Below are positions 6,976-14,031 of a stretch of 17,043 nt of DNA, one piece after another. A model generated the notes under the pieces. That model ran no database searches. It was not told the DNA's origin and saw nothing but the letters and a program-made list of their open reading frames with translations. A program made the position numbers and the translations under genes. The DNA is taken from assembly GCA_029268085.1 (NCBI GenBank), contig JAJUHD010000036.1, forward strand, positions 1-17,043, given 5' to 3'. The DNA comes from Bacillota bacterium (GTDB lineage: Bacteria; Bacillota; Clostridia; Oscillospirales; Oscillospiraceae). Every line of letters starts with the position of its first letter. Within the stretch, counting starts at the first letter, position 1.

Positions 6976-9444
6976 TCAATAATTTGCCTTTTTAAGAACG
7001 ATTCTGCCTTCTTCAATGACTGCTTCCGCTTTATCTCCCTGCTTGAGAGAGCCGTCAAGCAGCTTTTCCGCAGCCCCGTCCTCAATAGTGGACTGGATAG
7101 TTCTGCGAAGCGGGCGCGCCCCGTAAACTGGATCGAAGCCCTCCTCGGCCAGCTTGTCGAGCGCTTCATCTGTGACGAAAAGGCTTATGCCGACATCCTC
7201 AAGACGTTTAGCGACTATTGAGATCATGTTGTTCGCAATCATCCTGATGTCCTCGCGTGTGAGTTGGGAGAAGACGATCGTCTCGTCGATACGGTTCAGG
7301 AATTCGGGACGGAAGGTGGCCTTCAGATCCTTCATGACGAGAGCGCGTATCTCCTCGATGTTCTTGACTCCGTCGCTTTTTGTATCAACGCCGGAGAAGC
7401 CGAGAGTCTTTTGCTTGTCGGTGATGTTACGCGCGCCGATATTCGAGGTCATAACTATGATAGTGTTCTTGAAATCGACCTTTCTGCCCTGCGAATCGGT
7501 GAGGATACCGTCGTCCATAATTTGAAGCATTATGTTGAAAACATCCTCATGGGCTTTTTCGATCTCGTCGAACAGGATGACCGAATAAGGCTTTCTTCTG
7601 ACCTTCTCGGTGAGCTGGCCGCCCTCGTCATAGCCGACATAGCCCGGAGGCGAACCGATGAGCTTGGAGACGGTGTGCTTTTCCATGTATTCGGACATAT
7701 CGATTCTTATCATGGCGTCCTCATCGCCGAAAACTGCTTCAGCAAGAGCCTTGCACAGCTCGGTTTTGCCGACGCCGGTGGGGCCGAGGAACAGGAAGCT
7801 GCCGACCGGACGCTTCGGATCCTTGAGGCCGACACGCCCTCTGCGTATTGCGCGGGATACCGCAGAAACTGCTTCGTTCTGGCCGATGACGCGCTTGTGG
7901 AGTATCTCCTCCATCTTAAGGAGCCTGTCGCTTTCGCTCTCAGTCAGGCTCGTTACAGGAATTCCGGTCCAGCCGGAAACAACCTCGGCAATATCCTCCT
8001 CGGTAACACATCTGACCGTACCGCCGCGCTTTTCATCCCACTTTTTGCGCGCCGCGTCGAGTTCTTCACGCTGCTGCTTCTCACGGTCTCGTATTTTTGC
8101 CGCAGCTTCAAAGTCCTGAGCTTTTATAGCGGCTTCCTTCTCGTTTACCAGCGCGTCAATGCGCTTTTCAATTGCCTTAAGGTCTTCCGGAGGCGTAAGC
8201 GTCCTCATTCGGACGCGGGAGGCAGCCTCATCCATAAGGTCGATAGCCTTGTCGGGCAGGTAACGGTCGTTAATGTACCGGCTGGACATCGTTACGGCTG
8301 CATTAATCGCGCCGTCCGTTATCTTGAGCTTATGATGAGCTTCGTACTTATCTCGCAGCCCTCTGATGATCTCGATGCTTTCCTCGGCGGAGGGCTCGTC
8401 GACCATGACCGGCTGGAACCTGCGTTCTAGCGCTGCGTCTTTCTCGATGTGTTTGCGGTACTCGTTGAGCGTGGTCGCACCGATTACCTGGATTTCGCCT
8501 CTGCCCAGAGCGGGCTTTATGATATTTGCGGCGTCAATCGCGCCTTCCGCGGCGCCTGCGCCGATTATGGTGTGCAGTTCATCTATGAAAAGTATAATGT
8601 CGCCGGCCTTTTGTGTCTCCTTGAGGGCAGCCTTTATGCGTTCCTCGAAATCGCCGCGGTACTTTGTCCCCGCGAGCATGCCCGTTAGGTCAAGAGAGAC
8701 TATGCGTTTTCCGCGAAGGTCCTCCGGTACGTCCCCGGCGGCGACCATTTGTGCAAGCCCCTCGGCAATCGCCGTTTTGCCTACGCCCGGTTCGCCGATG
8801 AGAACGGGGTTGTTTTTAGTGCGGCGCGAAAGGATCTGGATAACACGCTGTATCTCGCGCGAACGCCCTATCACGGGATCGAGCAGTCCCTCTTGCGCCG
8901 CGGCTGTCAGATCACGGCTGAACTGGTCAAGTGTTTTTGTTTCCGTCTTTTTTCCGCTGCGTCCCGTTGTCGCCGACGATGCCTGCGGAGGAGTCTGGCG
9001 ATAATCGGAGCTGCGGAAGACGTTTACAATGTCGGTGTATATTTTATTAAGGTCGACGCCCGTCGAAGTAATCAGCCTTGCTCCCGCGCATTCAGGCTCC
9101 CTAAGCATGCCCATGAGCAAATGCTCTGTTCCGATATAGCTGTGGCCAAGACGGTTGGCATCGATGATCGAAAGCTCTATGATACGCTTGGCGTCAGGGG
9201 TAAGTCCCTGCGCGGGAATGCCCGGCGCTCCGCGTCCTACGAATTTTTCCAGAAGCTCGGAGATGAGCGTGTCGTCAAGGCCGTTGTCGCGCAGCACCTT
9301 TGCGCCCAGACCTTCGCCCTCGCCCGCTATTCCGAGGAGGATGTGCTCCGTCCCGACGTAGCTGTGGCCCATATTCTGCGCTGCTTCCTGTGCTTTTGAA
9401 AGAGCTATCTGCGCTCTTTCTGTAAATCTGTCTTGGTTACGCAT
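6976..9444 (-). CDS. clpC: ClpC, AAA+ ATP-dependent unfoldase of the Clp protease
   Basis: Class I Clp/Hsp100 ATPase of 822 residues that unfolds substrates and feeds them to ClpP. Two N-terminal repeat motifs (MGHSYVGTEHILLG at 25-38 and LGHSYIGTEHLLMG at 99-112) form the Clp-N domain. AAA domain 1 has Walker A GEPGVGKT (217-224) and Walker B with D288/E289. The middle domain at about 420-475 contains a UVR-like stretch, which defines ClpC rather than ClpA or ClpE. AAA domain 2 has Walker A GPTGVGKT (554-561) and Walker B with D626/E627. LGF (681-683) is the ClpP-docking loop. GAGGAGG lies 7 bases before the ATG. It is last in an operon under CtsR control; ClpP is not in the window. All key residues are intact. 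Confidence 0.98.
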   Translation of the reverse strand: MRNQDRFTERAQIALSKAQEAAQNMGHSYVGTEHILLGIAGEGEGLGAKVLRDNGLDDTLISELLEKFVGRGAPGIPAQGLTPDAKRIIELSIIDANRLGHSYIGTEHLLMGMLREPECAGARLITSTGVDLNKIYTDIVNVFRSSDYRQTPPQASSATTGRSGKKTETKTLDQFSRDLTAAAQEGLLDPVIGRSREIQRVIQILSRRTKNNPVLIGEPGVGKTAIAEGLAQMVAAGDVPEDLRGKRIVSLDLTGMLAGTKYRGDFEERIKAALKETQKAGDIILFIDELHTIIGAGAAEGAIDAANIIKPALGRGEIQVIGATTLNEYRKHIEKDAALERRFQPVMVDEPSAEESIEIIRGLRDKYEAHHKLKITDGAINAAVTMSSRYINDRYLPDKAIDLMDEAASRVRMRTLTPPEDLKAIEKRIDALVNEKEAAIKAQDFEAAAKIRDREKQQREELDAARKKWDEKRGGTVRCVTEEDIAEVVSGWTGIPVTSLTESESDRLLKMEEILHKRVIGQNEAVSAVSRAIRRGRVGLKDPKRPVGSFLFLGPTGVGKTELCKALAEAVFGDEDAMIRIDMSEYMEKHTVSKLIGSPPGYVGYDEGGQLTEKVRRKPYSVILFDEIEKAHEDVFNIMLQIMDDGILTDSQGRKVDFKNTIIVMTSNIGARNITDKQKTLGFSGVDTKSDGVKNIEEIRALVMKDLKATFRPEFLNRIDETIVFSQLTREDIRMIANNMISIVAKRLEDVGISLFVTDEALDKLAEEGFDPVYGARPLRRTIQSTIEDGAAEKLLDGSLKQGDKAEAVIEEGRIVLKKANY

Positions 9445-9483
9445 TCACGTTCCTCCTCGAAATGAATTTTGCAGGTCTAGTAA

Positions 9484-10014
9484 TTATTTCTCGAGTTCGC
9501 GGATCTTATCCCGCAGTTCGGCCGCTTTTTCATATTCCTCTGCTCTTACGGCAGATCTAAGCTGATGCCTGAGGGCAAAGAGCTCGCGCTTTTTGCGGAA
9601 TTCGCCGCCGGCGTCCTTGGGAATATTATCCTTCACTTTTTCTTCGGTTTCTGTCGCTTTTTCCGGTTCACCCACGGTTACGTTTACGCTGGGCGCCTCA
9701 AGGGTCGGTGTAAACAGGCGGCGGCCGAAGAAATTGTCGGCGAGCTGGTCGAAGGAAGCGAACGGATCACGGAAGAAACCGTCGGTAAGCCGGCTGAAGG
9801 AATCAAACGGATCGGAGAAGAAACCGTTTACAAATCCGCCAAAGGGCTGCCTGAAAAAGTTATCGAACATGGAACGTGGACGGAACTCGAGCATCTCGCC
9901 GAAGCCCTCGGCCTTTGCGCAGTCCGCGCAGAGATGGAACTCGGTCTTATCGCCGTTTATATTCGACTGGTAGTGGAATACTGCTTCGTTGTTATTGCAC
10001 TTTTCGCATTTCAT
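9484..10014 (-). CDS. mcsA: McsA-like protein with one zinc finger, Phe-rich repeats and a UVR motif
   Basis: Protein of 176 residues at the mcsA position of the ctsR operon. In Bacillus McsA activates the McsB arginine kinase and modulates CtsR. Here residues 1-36 hold a zinc-finger-like fold with two CxxC pairs (C3/C6 and C29/C32). Residues 53-97 are a Phe-rich repeat region with FFxDPF-type units, followed by an acidic linker (about 115-137). Residues about 141-175 form a UvrB/UvrC (UVR) motif resembling the ClpC middle domain. Bacillus McsA has four CxxC motifs; the second finger is missing here. The ATG at 10014 is chosen for AGGAGG 9 bases upstream and because it begins the MKCEKC zinc motif; the frame opens further to 10101 without support. 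No mcsB follows, so the role is probably ClpC adaptor or CtsR co-regulator. Confidence 0.85.
   Translation of the reverse strand: MKCEKCNNNEAVFHYQSNINGDKTEFHLCADCAKAEGFGEMLEFRPRSMFDNFFRQPFGGFVNGFFSDPFDSFSRLTDGFFRDPFASFDQLADNFFGRRLFTPTLEAPSVNVTVGEPEKATETEEKVKDNIPKDAGGEFRKKRELFALRHQLRSAVRAEEYEKAAELRDKIRELEK
9733..9858 (-). repeat. Coding tandem repeat in the mcsA-like gene (45-bp unit)
   Basis: Two adjacent 45-bp units encode residues 65-79 and 80-94 and share the pattern FFxDPFxSFxxLxDx. A shorter 12-residue degenerate copy (FFRQPFGGF) precedes them and a partial FF copy follows. Similarity is visible in DNA too: plus-strand GAAGGAA, ACGGATC and GAAGAAACCGT recur 45 bases apart (9751 and 9796 on). 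This suggests local duplication. Confidence 0.8.
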
Positions 10015-10054
10015 AATATTAAACCTCCTAAAATAATATATATGATTTGAATTA

Positions 10055-10510
10055 CTATACTGCCAGAATGCTGACCAGCATCTGTTTAAAAATCGATGCA
10101 CGGACGTAATCGCGGTGTTCGGGGGATATGGGGCGCAGCGAATTATCGCTTATCGCAGTCATAATAAGTCCCGCCGTTTTTTCATCAAGTGCATCCGAGC
10201 CGAGCATATTTGAAACAAAAGCCTCGGCGGTACGCAGGTCAAGATTGTCGCCGACGGCGTTTACCGTGTGCATAATGAGCCTTTCAGGACTTGCCTGAAC
10301 TCTCGTTATTCTGATATAACCGCCGCCGCCTCTCCGAGACTCGACAATGTAACCGTGCTCGGGAGAAAATCTCGTTGAAATAACATAGTTTATCTGACTG
10401 GGAACGCATCGGAACCTTTCAGCCAGATTGGAGCGCTGAAGCTCCGCGATCCCGCCCGCATTTTCCAGAACATCAATAATAAAATTCGCTATCATATCGC
10501 TTGTTCCCAT
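10055..10510 (-). CDS. ctsR: CtsR, heat-shock transcriptional repressor
   Basis: Dimeric winged helix-turn-helix repressor of 151 residues, close to the Bacillus length, controlling clp genes through tandem GGTCAAA heptamers. The N-terminal helix-turn-helix lies at about residues 23-45, and the wing carries the family signature RGGGGYIRI (60-68), whose glycine-rich tip acts as the heat sensor in characterised CtsR. The C-terminal helical domain (about 80-150) fits the region contacted by regulators. GAGGTG sits about 6 bases before the ATG. It is the first gene of the operon, with 40 bases to the mcsA-like gene. Three operator boxes upstream imply autoregulation. In Bacillus inactivation involves the McsA/McsB pair; with no mcsB here, release may depend on intrinsic thermosensing or on ClpC-mediated turnover. 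Confidence 0.96.
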   Translation of the reverse strand: MGTSDMIANFIIDVLENAGGIAELQRSNLAERFRCVPSQINYVISTRFSPEHGYIVESRRGGGGYIRITRVQASPERLIMHTVNAVGDNLDLRTAEAFVSNMLGSDALDEKTAGLIMTAISDNSLRPISPEHRDYVRASIFKQMLVSILAV

Positions 10511-10545
10511 GCTGTCACCTCGTAGATGTATTACCTTGCATTGAC

Positions 10546-10562
10546 ATTGACTATCTTTGACC
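10546..10562 (-). promoter_or_regulatory. CtsR operator box 3 (start-proximal)
   Basis: On the minus strand GGTCAAA-GAT-AGTCAAT, matching the CtsR consensus RGTCAAA-NAN-RGTCAAA with one mismatch. It lies 36-52 bases before the ctsR start, downstream of the candidate -10, so bound CtsR would block early elongation or RNA polymerase contact. Confidence 0.8.
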
Positions 10563-10569
10563 TTTTGAC

Positions 10570-10575
10570 ATTATA
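10570..10575 (-). promoter_or_regulatory. Candidate -10 element of the ctsR operon
   Basis: Perfect TATAAT on the minus strand, between CtsR boxes 2 and 3 and 60 bases before the ctsR start. The best -35 (TTGCAT at 10596-10601) would need a 20-base spacer, so the promoter assignment is uncertain. Confidence 0.5.
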
Positions 10576-10577
10576 AT

Positions 10578-10594
10578 AGTCAAGAAAGGTCAGT
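10578..10594 (+). promoter_or_regulatory. CtsR operator box 2 (opposite orientation)
   Basis: On the plus strand AGTCAAG-AAA-GGTCAGT, two RGTCA cores with the correct 3-base NAN spacer and mismatches only at heptamer ends. It overlaps the spacer region upstream of the candidate -10. Confidence 0.65.
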
Positions 10595-10608
10595 TATGCA
10601 AATAATGG

Positions 10609-10625
10609 TTTGACCTTTCTTGACC
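10609..10625 (-). promoter_or_regulatory. CtsR operator box 1 (distal)
   Basis: On the minus strand GGTCAAG-AAA-GGTCAAA, one mismatch to the CtsR consensus direct repeat with the canonical 3-base NAN spacer. Located 99-115 bases before the ctsR start. Confidence 0.85.
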
Positions 10626-10731
10626 AATAGATTTTAATTATTATAAACTATCTAACAATAGCTTTTGTTTTCATTGATTATCTCGTTTTTTCTTTTAATT
10701 GCTCAATCCAAAGGCGTTTTAAGAAATTTTC

Positions 10732-10759
10732 TTGCAATACGAAAAGTATATGTTATAAT
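10732..10759 (+). promoter_or_regulatory. Sigma-A promoter of the ferredoxin gene
   Basis: TTGCAA (10732-10737), a 16-base spacer and TATAAT (10754-10759), ending 41 bases before the start codon. One mismatch in the -35. The 290-base gap shared with ctsR holds this promoter, the three CtsR boxes and otherwise AT-rich sequence without a further gene. Confidence 0.75.
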
Positions 10760-10800
10760 GCAAAAGTGAGAGACTAAATTCAACCAAGGAGGATACATAA

Positions 10801-10968
10801 ATGTTTGTAATCAGCAGCGATTGCATCGCATGCGGTGCTTGTGCGGACGGCTGCCCTGCCGGAGCCATCTCAATGGGTGACGAACACTATGAGATCGATC
10901 AGGACAAGTGCCTTTCCTGCGGCGCTTGCGTAGATACCTGTCCCACAGGTGCTATTTCCGAGAAATAA
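10801..10968 (+). CDS. 2[4Fe-4S] clostridial-type ferredoxin
   Basis: Small cytoplasmic electron carrier of 55 residues, the normal size for clostridial ferredoxins. Two cluster motifs are complete: CIACGACADGCP at residues 8-19 and CLSCGACVDTCP at 37-48, each CxxCxxCxxxCP, so two low-potential [4Fe-4S] clusters are expected. It would carry electrons for enzymes such as pyruvate:ferredoxin oxidoreductase or hydrogenase. AAGGAGG lies 8 bases before the ATG, with a near-consensus promoter upstream and a strong terminator downstream, so it is a single-gene unit. No partner oxidoreductase is in the window. The internal duplication typical of the family is evident, with GAIS after each motif. Confidence 0.96.
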   Translation: MFVISSDCIACGACADGCPAGAISMGDEHYEIDQDKCLSCGACVDTCPTGAISEK

Positions 10969-10980
10969 AATGTCGTAATT

Positions 10981-11033
10981 TCAAAGAGCTTGTTGCAATG
11001 CGTTTAAATTGCGGCAGGCTCTTTGATTTTTTT
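10981..11033 (+). terminator. Terminator of the ferredoxin gene
   Basis: A 9-bp perfect outer stem (TCAAAGAGC with GCTCTTTGA), with an inner TTGCAA/TTGC pairing possible, directly followed by TTTTTTT. It starts 12 bases after the ferredoxin stop. Confidence 0.9.
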
Positions 11034-11051
11034 ATATCAAGAAGGTGACGT

Positions 11052-11804
11052 ATGGACGCATTTGACGAGCTGTGGCGGGGAGGCCCGCGTTTTATGCAGA
11101 CCGAGGATAGCTTCAAGCTCTCTACGGATTCGGTACTGCTGGCCGATTTTGCGAATATGAAACGCGTGAGAAGCTGCCTCGATCTGGGAAGCGGGGCGGG
11201 CGTTCTCTGTGTTCTGCTCGCGTCGAAGAATCCGGACGCTCTGATAACAGGCATCGAGATCCAGCCGAAATGTGCCGAGCTGAGCCGCAGAAATCTTGCC
11301 GAAAACAAAATGAACGGCAGGGCGGACATAATAACCGCAGATCTGCGAGAGCACCGAAGCCTCATTAAGGCTGAGAGCTTTGACATTGTCGTCTCAAACC
11401 CGCCGTATTTCACGGAAAATTCGGGCTACAGCGCGCCGGCCTCCCACCGGGCTTCCGCCCGCGAAGAGAAAAGCTGCACCTTACAGGATATCTGCGCGGC
11501 GGCGAAATGGGCTCTGCGCTGGGGCGGCATTTTCTCTCTCGTGCATAGACCCGAGCGGCTGAGCGAGGTGTTCTGTGCGATGGCCGAAGCTGGTATCGAA
11601 CCGAAAAGGCTGCGCATGGTTTCGCACAGCGCGCTTAAGGCCCCAAGCCTTGTTCTTATCGAGGGCAAGCGCGGCGGCAGGAAGGGACTGAAAATCGAAG
11701 CGCCTTTGATTCTTACAAACGCCGATGGCTCTGATTCGGACGAGGTGCAGAGAATATATAAAAGGGGAGCCTATGCTCCCGACCGAAAAGGAACAAAACT
11801 ATGA
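11052..11804 (+). CDS. trmN6: tRNA1(Val) A37 N6-methyltransferase-like protein (YabB/TrmN6 family)
   Basis: S-adenosylmethionine-dependent adenine N6-methyltransferase of 250 residues, the family that modifies A37 of tRNA1(Val) in E. coli. The SAM-binding motif I is DLGSGAG (44-50). The catalytic amino-methyltransferase motif NPPY is at 116-119, within IVVSNPPYF. The segment LSTDSVLLADFA (about 23-34) is typical of the family. AAGGTGA lies about 5 bases before the ATG. The stop overlaps the rsmI start by an ATGA, so the two are translationally coupled. In Bacillus the homologue yabB also sits next to the rsmI homologue. The exact tRNA target in this organism is inferred from the family. Confidence 0.88.
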   Translation: MDAFDELWRGGPRFMQTEDSFKLSTDSVLLADFANMKRVRSCLDLGSGAGVLCVLLASKNPDALITGIEIQPKCAELSRRNLAENKMNGRADIITADLREHRSLIKAESFDIVVSNPPYFTENSGYSAPASHRASAREEKSCTLQDICAAAKWALRWGGIFSLVHRPERLSEVFCAMAEAGIEPKRLRMVSHSALKAPSLVLIEGKRGGRKGLKIEAPLILTNADGSDSDEVQRIYKRGAYAPDRKGTKL

Positions 11805-12643
11805 GCGGAACATTATATCTTGTTGCGACACCTATAGGAAATCTCGGCGACTTTTCGCCGCGTGCGGTCGAAACGCTCCAAAGCGTCGATTTCATCGCGG
11901 CGGAGGATACGCGCGTTACGGTGAAGCTGCTGAACCATTTCGGGATAAAAAAGCCGCTCATCAGCTATTTTGAGCATAACCGCGTACAGAGCGGGGAAAA
12001 GATCGTCGAGCGACTGAAAAACGGCGAAAACGTCGCGCTGGTCTCGGACGCGGGCATGCCAGCTATAAGCGACCCGGGCGAGGATCTGGTGCGCCTCTGC
12101 GCGAGAGAAAATATTCAGGTTTTGACCATACCCGGCCCCTGCGCGGCGGTCTCGGCGCTTGCCGTCAGCGGACAATCCACCCAGCGATTCACGTTTGAGG
12201 GCTTCATCTGCACCGCAGGGAAAAACCGCGCGGCGCATCTGGAGAGCCTTAAAAATGAAAAACGCACAATGATAATCTATGAAGCGCCGCACAAGCTCAT
12301 GGCGACGCTTACCGACCTAAAGGAAACCCTCGGCGGCGACAGGGAGCTTTCGCTCTGCCGCGAGATCACGAAGATACACGAGGAAGTCATACGCACAACA
12401 ATTAACGGAGCGCTGGAGCTTTATTCGAGTATTCCGCCGAAGGGCGAATATGTGCTGGTGGTCAAAGGCAGAGAGGAAGCGGAAGAACCGGAGATGACAC
12501 TTGAGCAGGCGCTTTCGCGAGTCGATTTTTACCGGAACGAAGGCAAGTCTCTGAAACAGGCCGCAAAGCTTGCTTCCGAGGATACTGGCTATTCTAAGAA
12601 CGAGCTGTATAACGCCGCGCTTGAAAAAGATAGGCAGACTTGA
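11801..12643 (+). CDS. rsmI: 16S rRNA (cytidine1402-2'-O)-methyltransferase
   Basis: Tetrapyrrole-methylase-fold enzyme of 280 residues that adds the 2'-O-methyl group to C1402 in the 30S P-site. Family signatures are LVATPIGNLGD (7-17), IAAEDTR (32-38), VSDAGMPAISDPG (81-93) and the PGP turn (111-113). The C-terminal part ends in a helical region (EQALSRVDFYRNEG onward) usual for full-length RsmI. The ATG overlaps the trmN6 stop. The stop codon overlaps the -35 element of the following TPP-riboswitch promoter, so the two units are packed without spacer. No terminator was seen between rsmI and the thi operon, so some read-through into the riboswitch leader is likely. Confidence 0.95.
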   Translation: MSGTLYLVATPIGNLGDFSPRAVETLQSVDFIAAEDTRVTVKLLNHFGIKKPLISYFEHNRVQSGEKIVERLKNGENVALVSDAGMPAISDPGEDLVRLCARENIQVLTIPGPCAAVSALAVSGQSTQRFTFEGFICTAGKNRAAHLESLKNEKRTMIIYEAPHKLMATLTDLKETLGGDRELSLCREITKIHEEVIRTTINGALELYSSIPPKGEYVLVVKGREEAEEPEMTLEQALSRVDFYRNEGKSLKQAAKLASEDTGYSKNELYNAALEKDRQT

Positions 12644-12668
12644 CAAATTTCGAGTGGCGGACTAAAAT
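12640..12668 (+). promoter_or_regulatory. Sigma-A promoter of the thiamine salvage operon
   Basis: Perfect TTGACA (12640-12645), a 17-base spacer and TAAAAT (12663-12668). The -35 overlaps the last codon and stop of rsmI. Transcription would begin about 12675, just before the TPP aptamer. Confidence 0.82.
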
Positions 12669-12682
12669 AATGGGAAATAATA

Positions 12683-12775
12683 CGAACAGGGGAGCTCGTA
12701 CAGCGGGCTGAGAGGAAGTAATCGAACTTCGACCCTTACACCTGATTTGGGTAATGCCAACGTAGGAAGTAAGTG
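12683..12775 (+). promoter_or_regulatory. TPP riboswitch (THI element)
   Basis: The thiamine pyrophosphate aptamer core is clear: GGGGAGC (12689-12695), CTGAGA (12708-12713), then ACCC (12732-12735), ACCTGAT (12740-12746), GGGTAATGCCA (12749-12759) and CGTAGGAA (12761-12768). P2 can form from AGCTC/GGGCT, P3 from GAAGT/ACTTC and P5 from TGG/CCA. P1 is hard to define by eye and looks weak. It precedes cytX-thiM-thiE-thiD, and a terminator hairpin follows, so TPP binding should cause premature termination. Confidence 0.95.
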
Positions 12776-12787
12776 ATTGCTTATTTG

Positions 12788-12823
12788 AGCGGGAAGCGCA
12801 TATCAGGGCGCCTCCCGCTTTTA
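12788..12823 (+). terminator. Riboswitch-controlled intrinsic terminator
   Basis: A stem AGCGGGA with TCCCGCT, extended inward by GCGC pairs around a loop, followed by TTTTAATTT. It lies between the TPP aptamer and cytX, so it is the likely expression platform. An alternative antiterminator pairing was not resolved. Confidence 0.85.
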
Positions 12824-12849
12824 ATTTCTGTTCGTGGAAAAGAGGTATT

Positions 12850-14031
12850 ATGGAAGAAAAGGTTAAAACAGGCGTATTTTCAAATGGGCTTATCTGGTTT
12901 GGCGCGGCGGTCTCCATTGCGGAAATACTGACGGGTACGTTTCTGGCGCCGCTGGGCTTCGGAAAAGGACTTGCGGCAATAATCATCGGACATATCATCG
13001 GCTGCGTGCTCATGTATCTCGCAGGACTCATAGGAGCAAAAACTGAAAAGAGCGCGATGGAGACAGTCAAGATTTCTTTCGGGCAAAAGGGCTCAATTTT
13101 GTTTTCGTCTCTCAACGTAATTCAGCTCGTCGGCTGGACTGCAATCATGACGAAGTCGGGGGCCGAAGCAGCCGGTATTGCCGCCGATCTAGGCAGCGGC
13201 TGGGTCTGGTGCCTTATCATAGGCGCGCTCATTATTATATGGATACTGGCAGGGACAAAAAACCTTGTTAGGCTGAATACGGCCGCGATGCTTGGCTTGT
13301 TCGTACTGACGGTTATTCTTAGCGTGCTCGTCTTCAGGGGAAAACCGTCTATTCCTTCCGGCGAGGGGCTCTCATTCGGCGCGGCTGTCGAGCTTTCCGC
13401 CGCGATGCCGCTTTCATGGCTGCCGCTCATCTCCGACTACACAAGGTCGGCGGAGAAAAAGCGTGCCGCGACCTTTGCCAGCGCGGCGGTTTATTTCTTT
13501 ACGAGCTGCTGGATGTATGTGATAGGCCTCGGAGCGGCTCTGTTTACCGGTGAAAGTGATATAGCGAAAATCATGGTTGCGTCGGGTCTTGGAATCGCGG
13601 GACTTCTCATCGTAGTATTCTCGACGGTCACGACGACCTATCTGGATGCGTATTCCGCAGGGGTCAGTTCCGTAAGCATTTCGGGTAAAGTTAACGAAAA
13701 GCGGGCGGGCGCAGCGGTTTGCGTCATCGGAACCGCACTTGCGATTTTTGCGCCTGTAACACGGTTTGAAGGTTTTTTGTATTTCATTGGCTCGGCTTTC
13801 GCGCCGATGGCGGCGATTCTGATTACGGATTATTTTATACTCAAAAAGGATAGATCGCAAAGTCCGTTCAGCCTGGTCAATCTGAGCCTTTGGATTATCG
13901 GCTTTGCTGTTTACAGGGCGGCTATGAGGATAGACCTGCCCATCGGATATACACTGCCCGTAATGATAATCGTATCGATACTATGCGTTATTGCAGATAA
14001 AATCTTTGGAGGTTATAAATATGCTCGGTAA
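12850..14031 (+). CDS. cytX: CytX, putative hydroxymethylpyrimidine transporter
   Basis: NCS1-family (cytosine/purine/thiamine-type) permease of 393 residues with about twelve hydrophobic segments. It has the N-terminal NGLIWFGAAVSIAEILTGT and a central LSWLPLISDYTRSA stretch typical of the family. CytX members occur with thiamine genes under TPP riboswitches and are predicted to import HMP or a related pyrimidine; that role is known by association rather than shown here. It is the first gene after the riboswitch terminator. The ATG at 12850 follows a GAGG only 4 bases away, a rather short spacer. The 3' end overlaps thiM by 11 bases, which fits translational coupling. Transport of another pyrimidine remains possible. 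Confidence 0.9.
   Translation: MEEKVKTGVFSNGLIWFGAAVSIAEILTGTFLAPLGFGKGLAAIIIGHIIGCVLMYLAGLIGAKTEKSAMETVKISFGQKGSILFSSLNVIQLVGWTAIMTKSGAEAAGIAADLGSGWVWCLIIGALIIIWILAGTKNLVRLNTAAMLGLFVLTVILSVLVFRGKPSIPSGEGLSFGAAVELSAAMPLSWLPLISDYTRSAEKKRAATFASAAVYFFTSCWMYVIGLGAALFTGESDIAKIMVASGLGIAGLLIVVFSTVTTTYLDAYSAGVSSVSISGKVNEKRAGAAVCVIGTALAIFAPVTRFEGFLYFIGSAFAPMAAILITDYFILKKDRSQSPFSLVNLSLWIIGFAVYRAAMRIDLPIGYTLPVMIIVSILCVIADKIFGGYKYAR

Noticed and set aside
7264..8430. A 388-codon plus-strand frame inside clpC, with other long frames nearby
   Set aside because: Lies wholly opposite the well-conserved ClpC ATPase domains; no ribosome binding site, no recognisable domain.
9565..10050. A 161-codon plus-strand frame opposite the mcsA-like gene
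   Set aside because: It arises from the biased repeat-rich codons of the minus-strand gene, which has zinc and UVR motifs and operon context.
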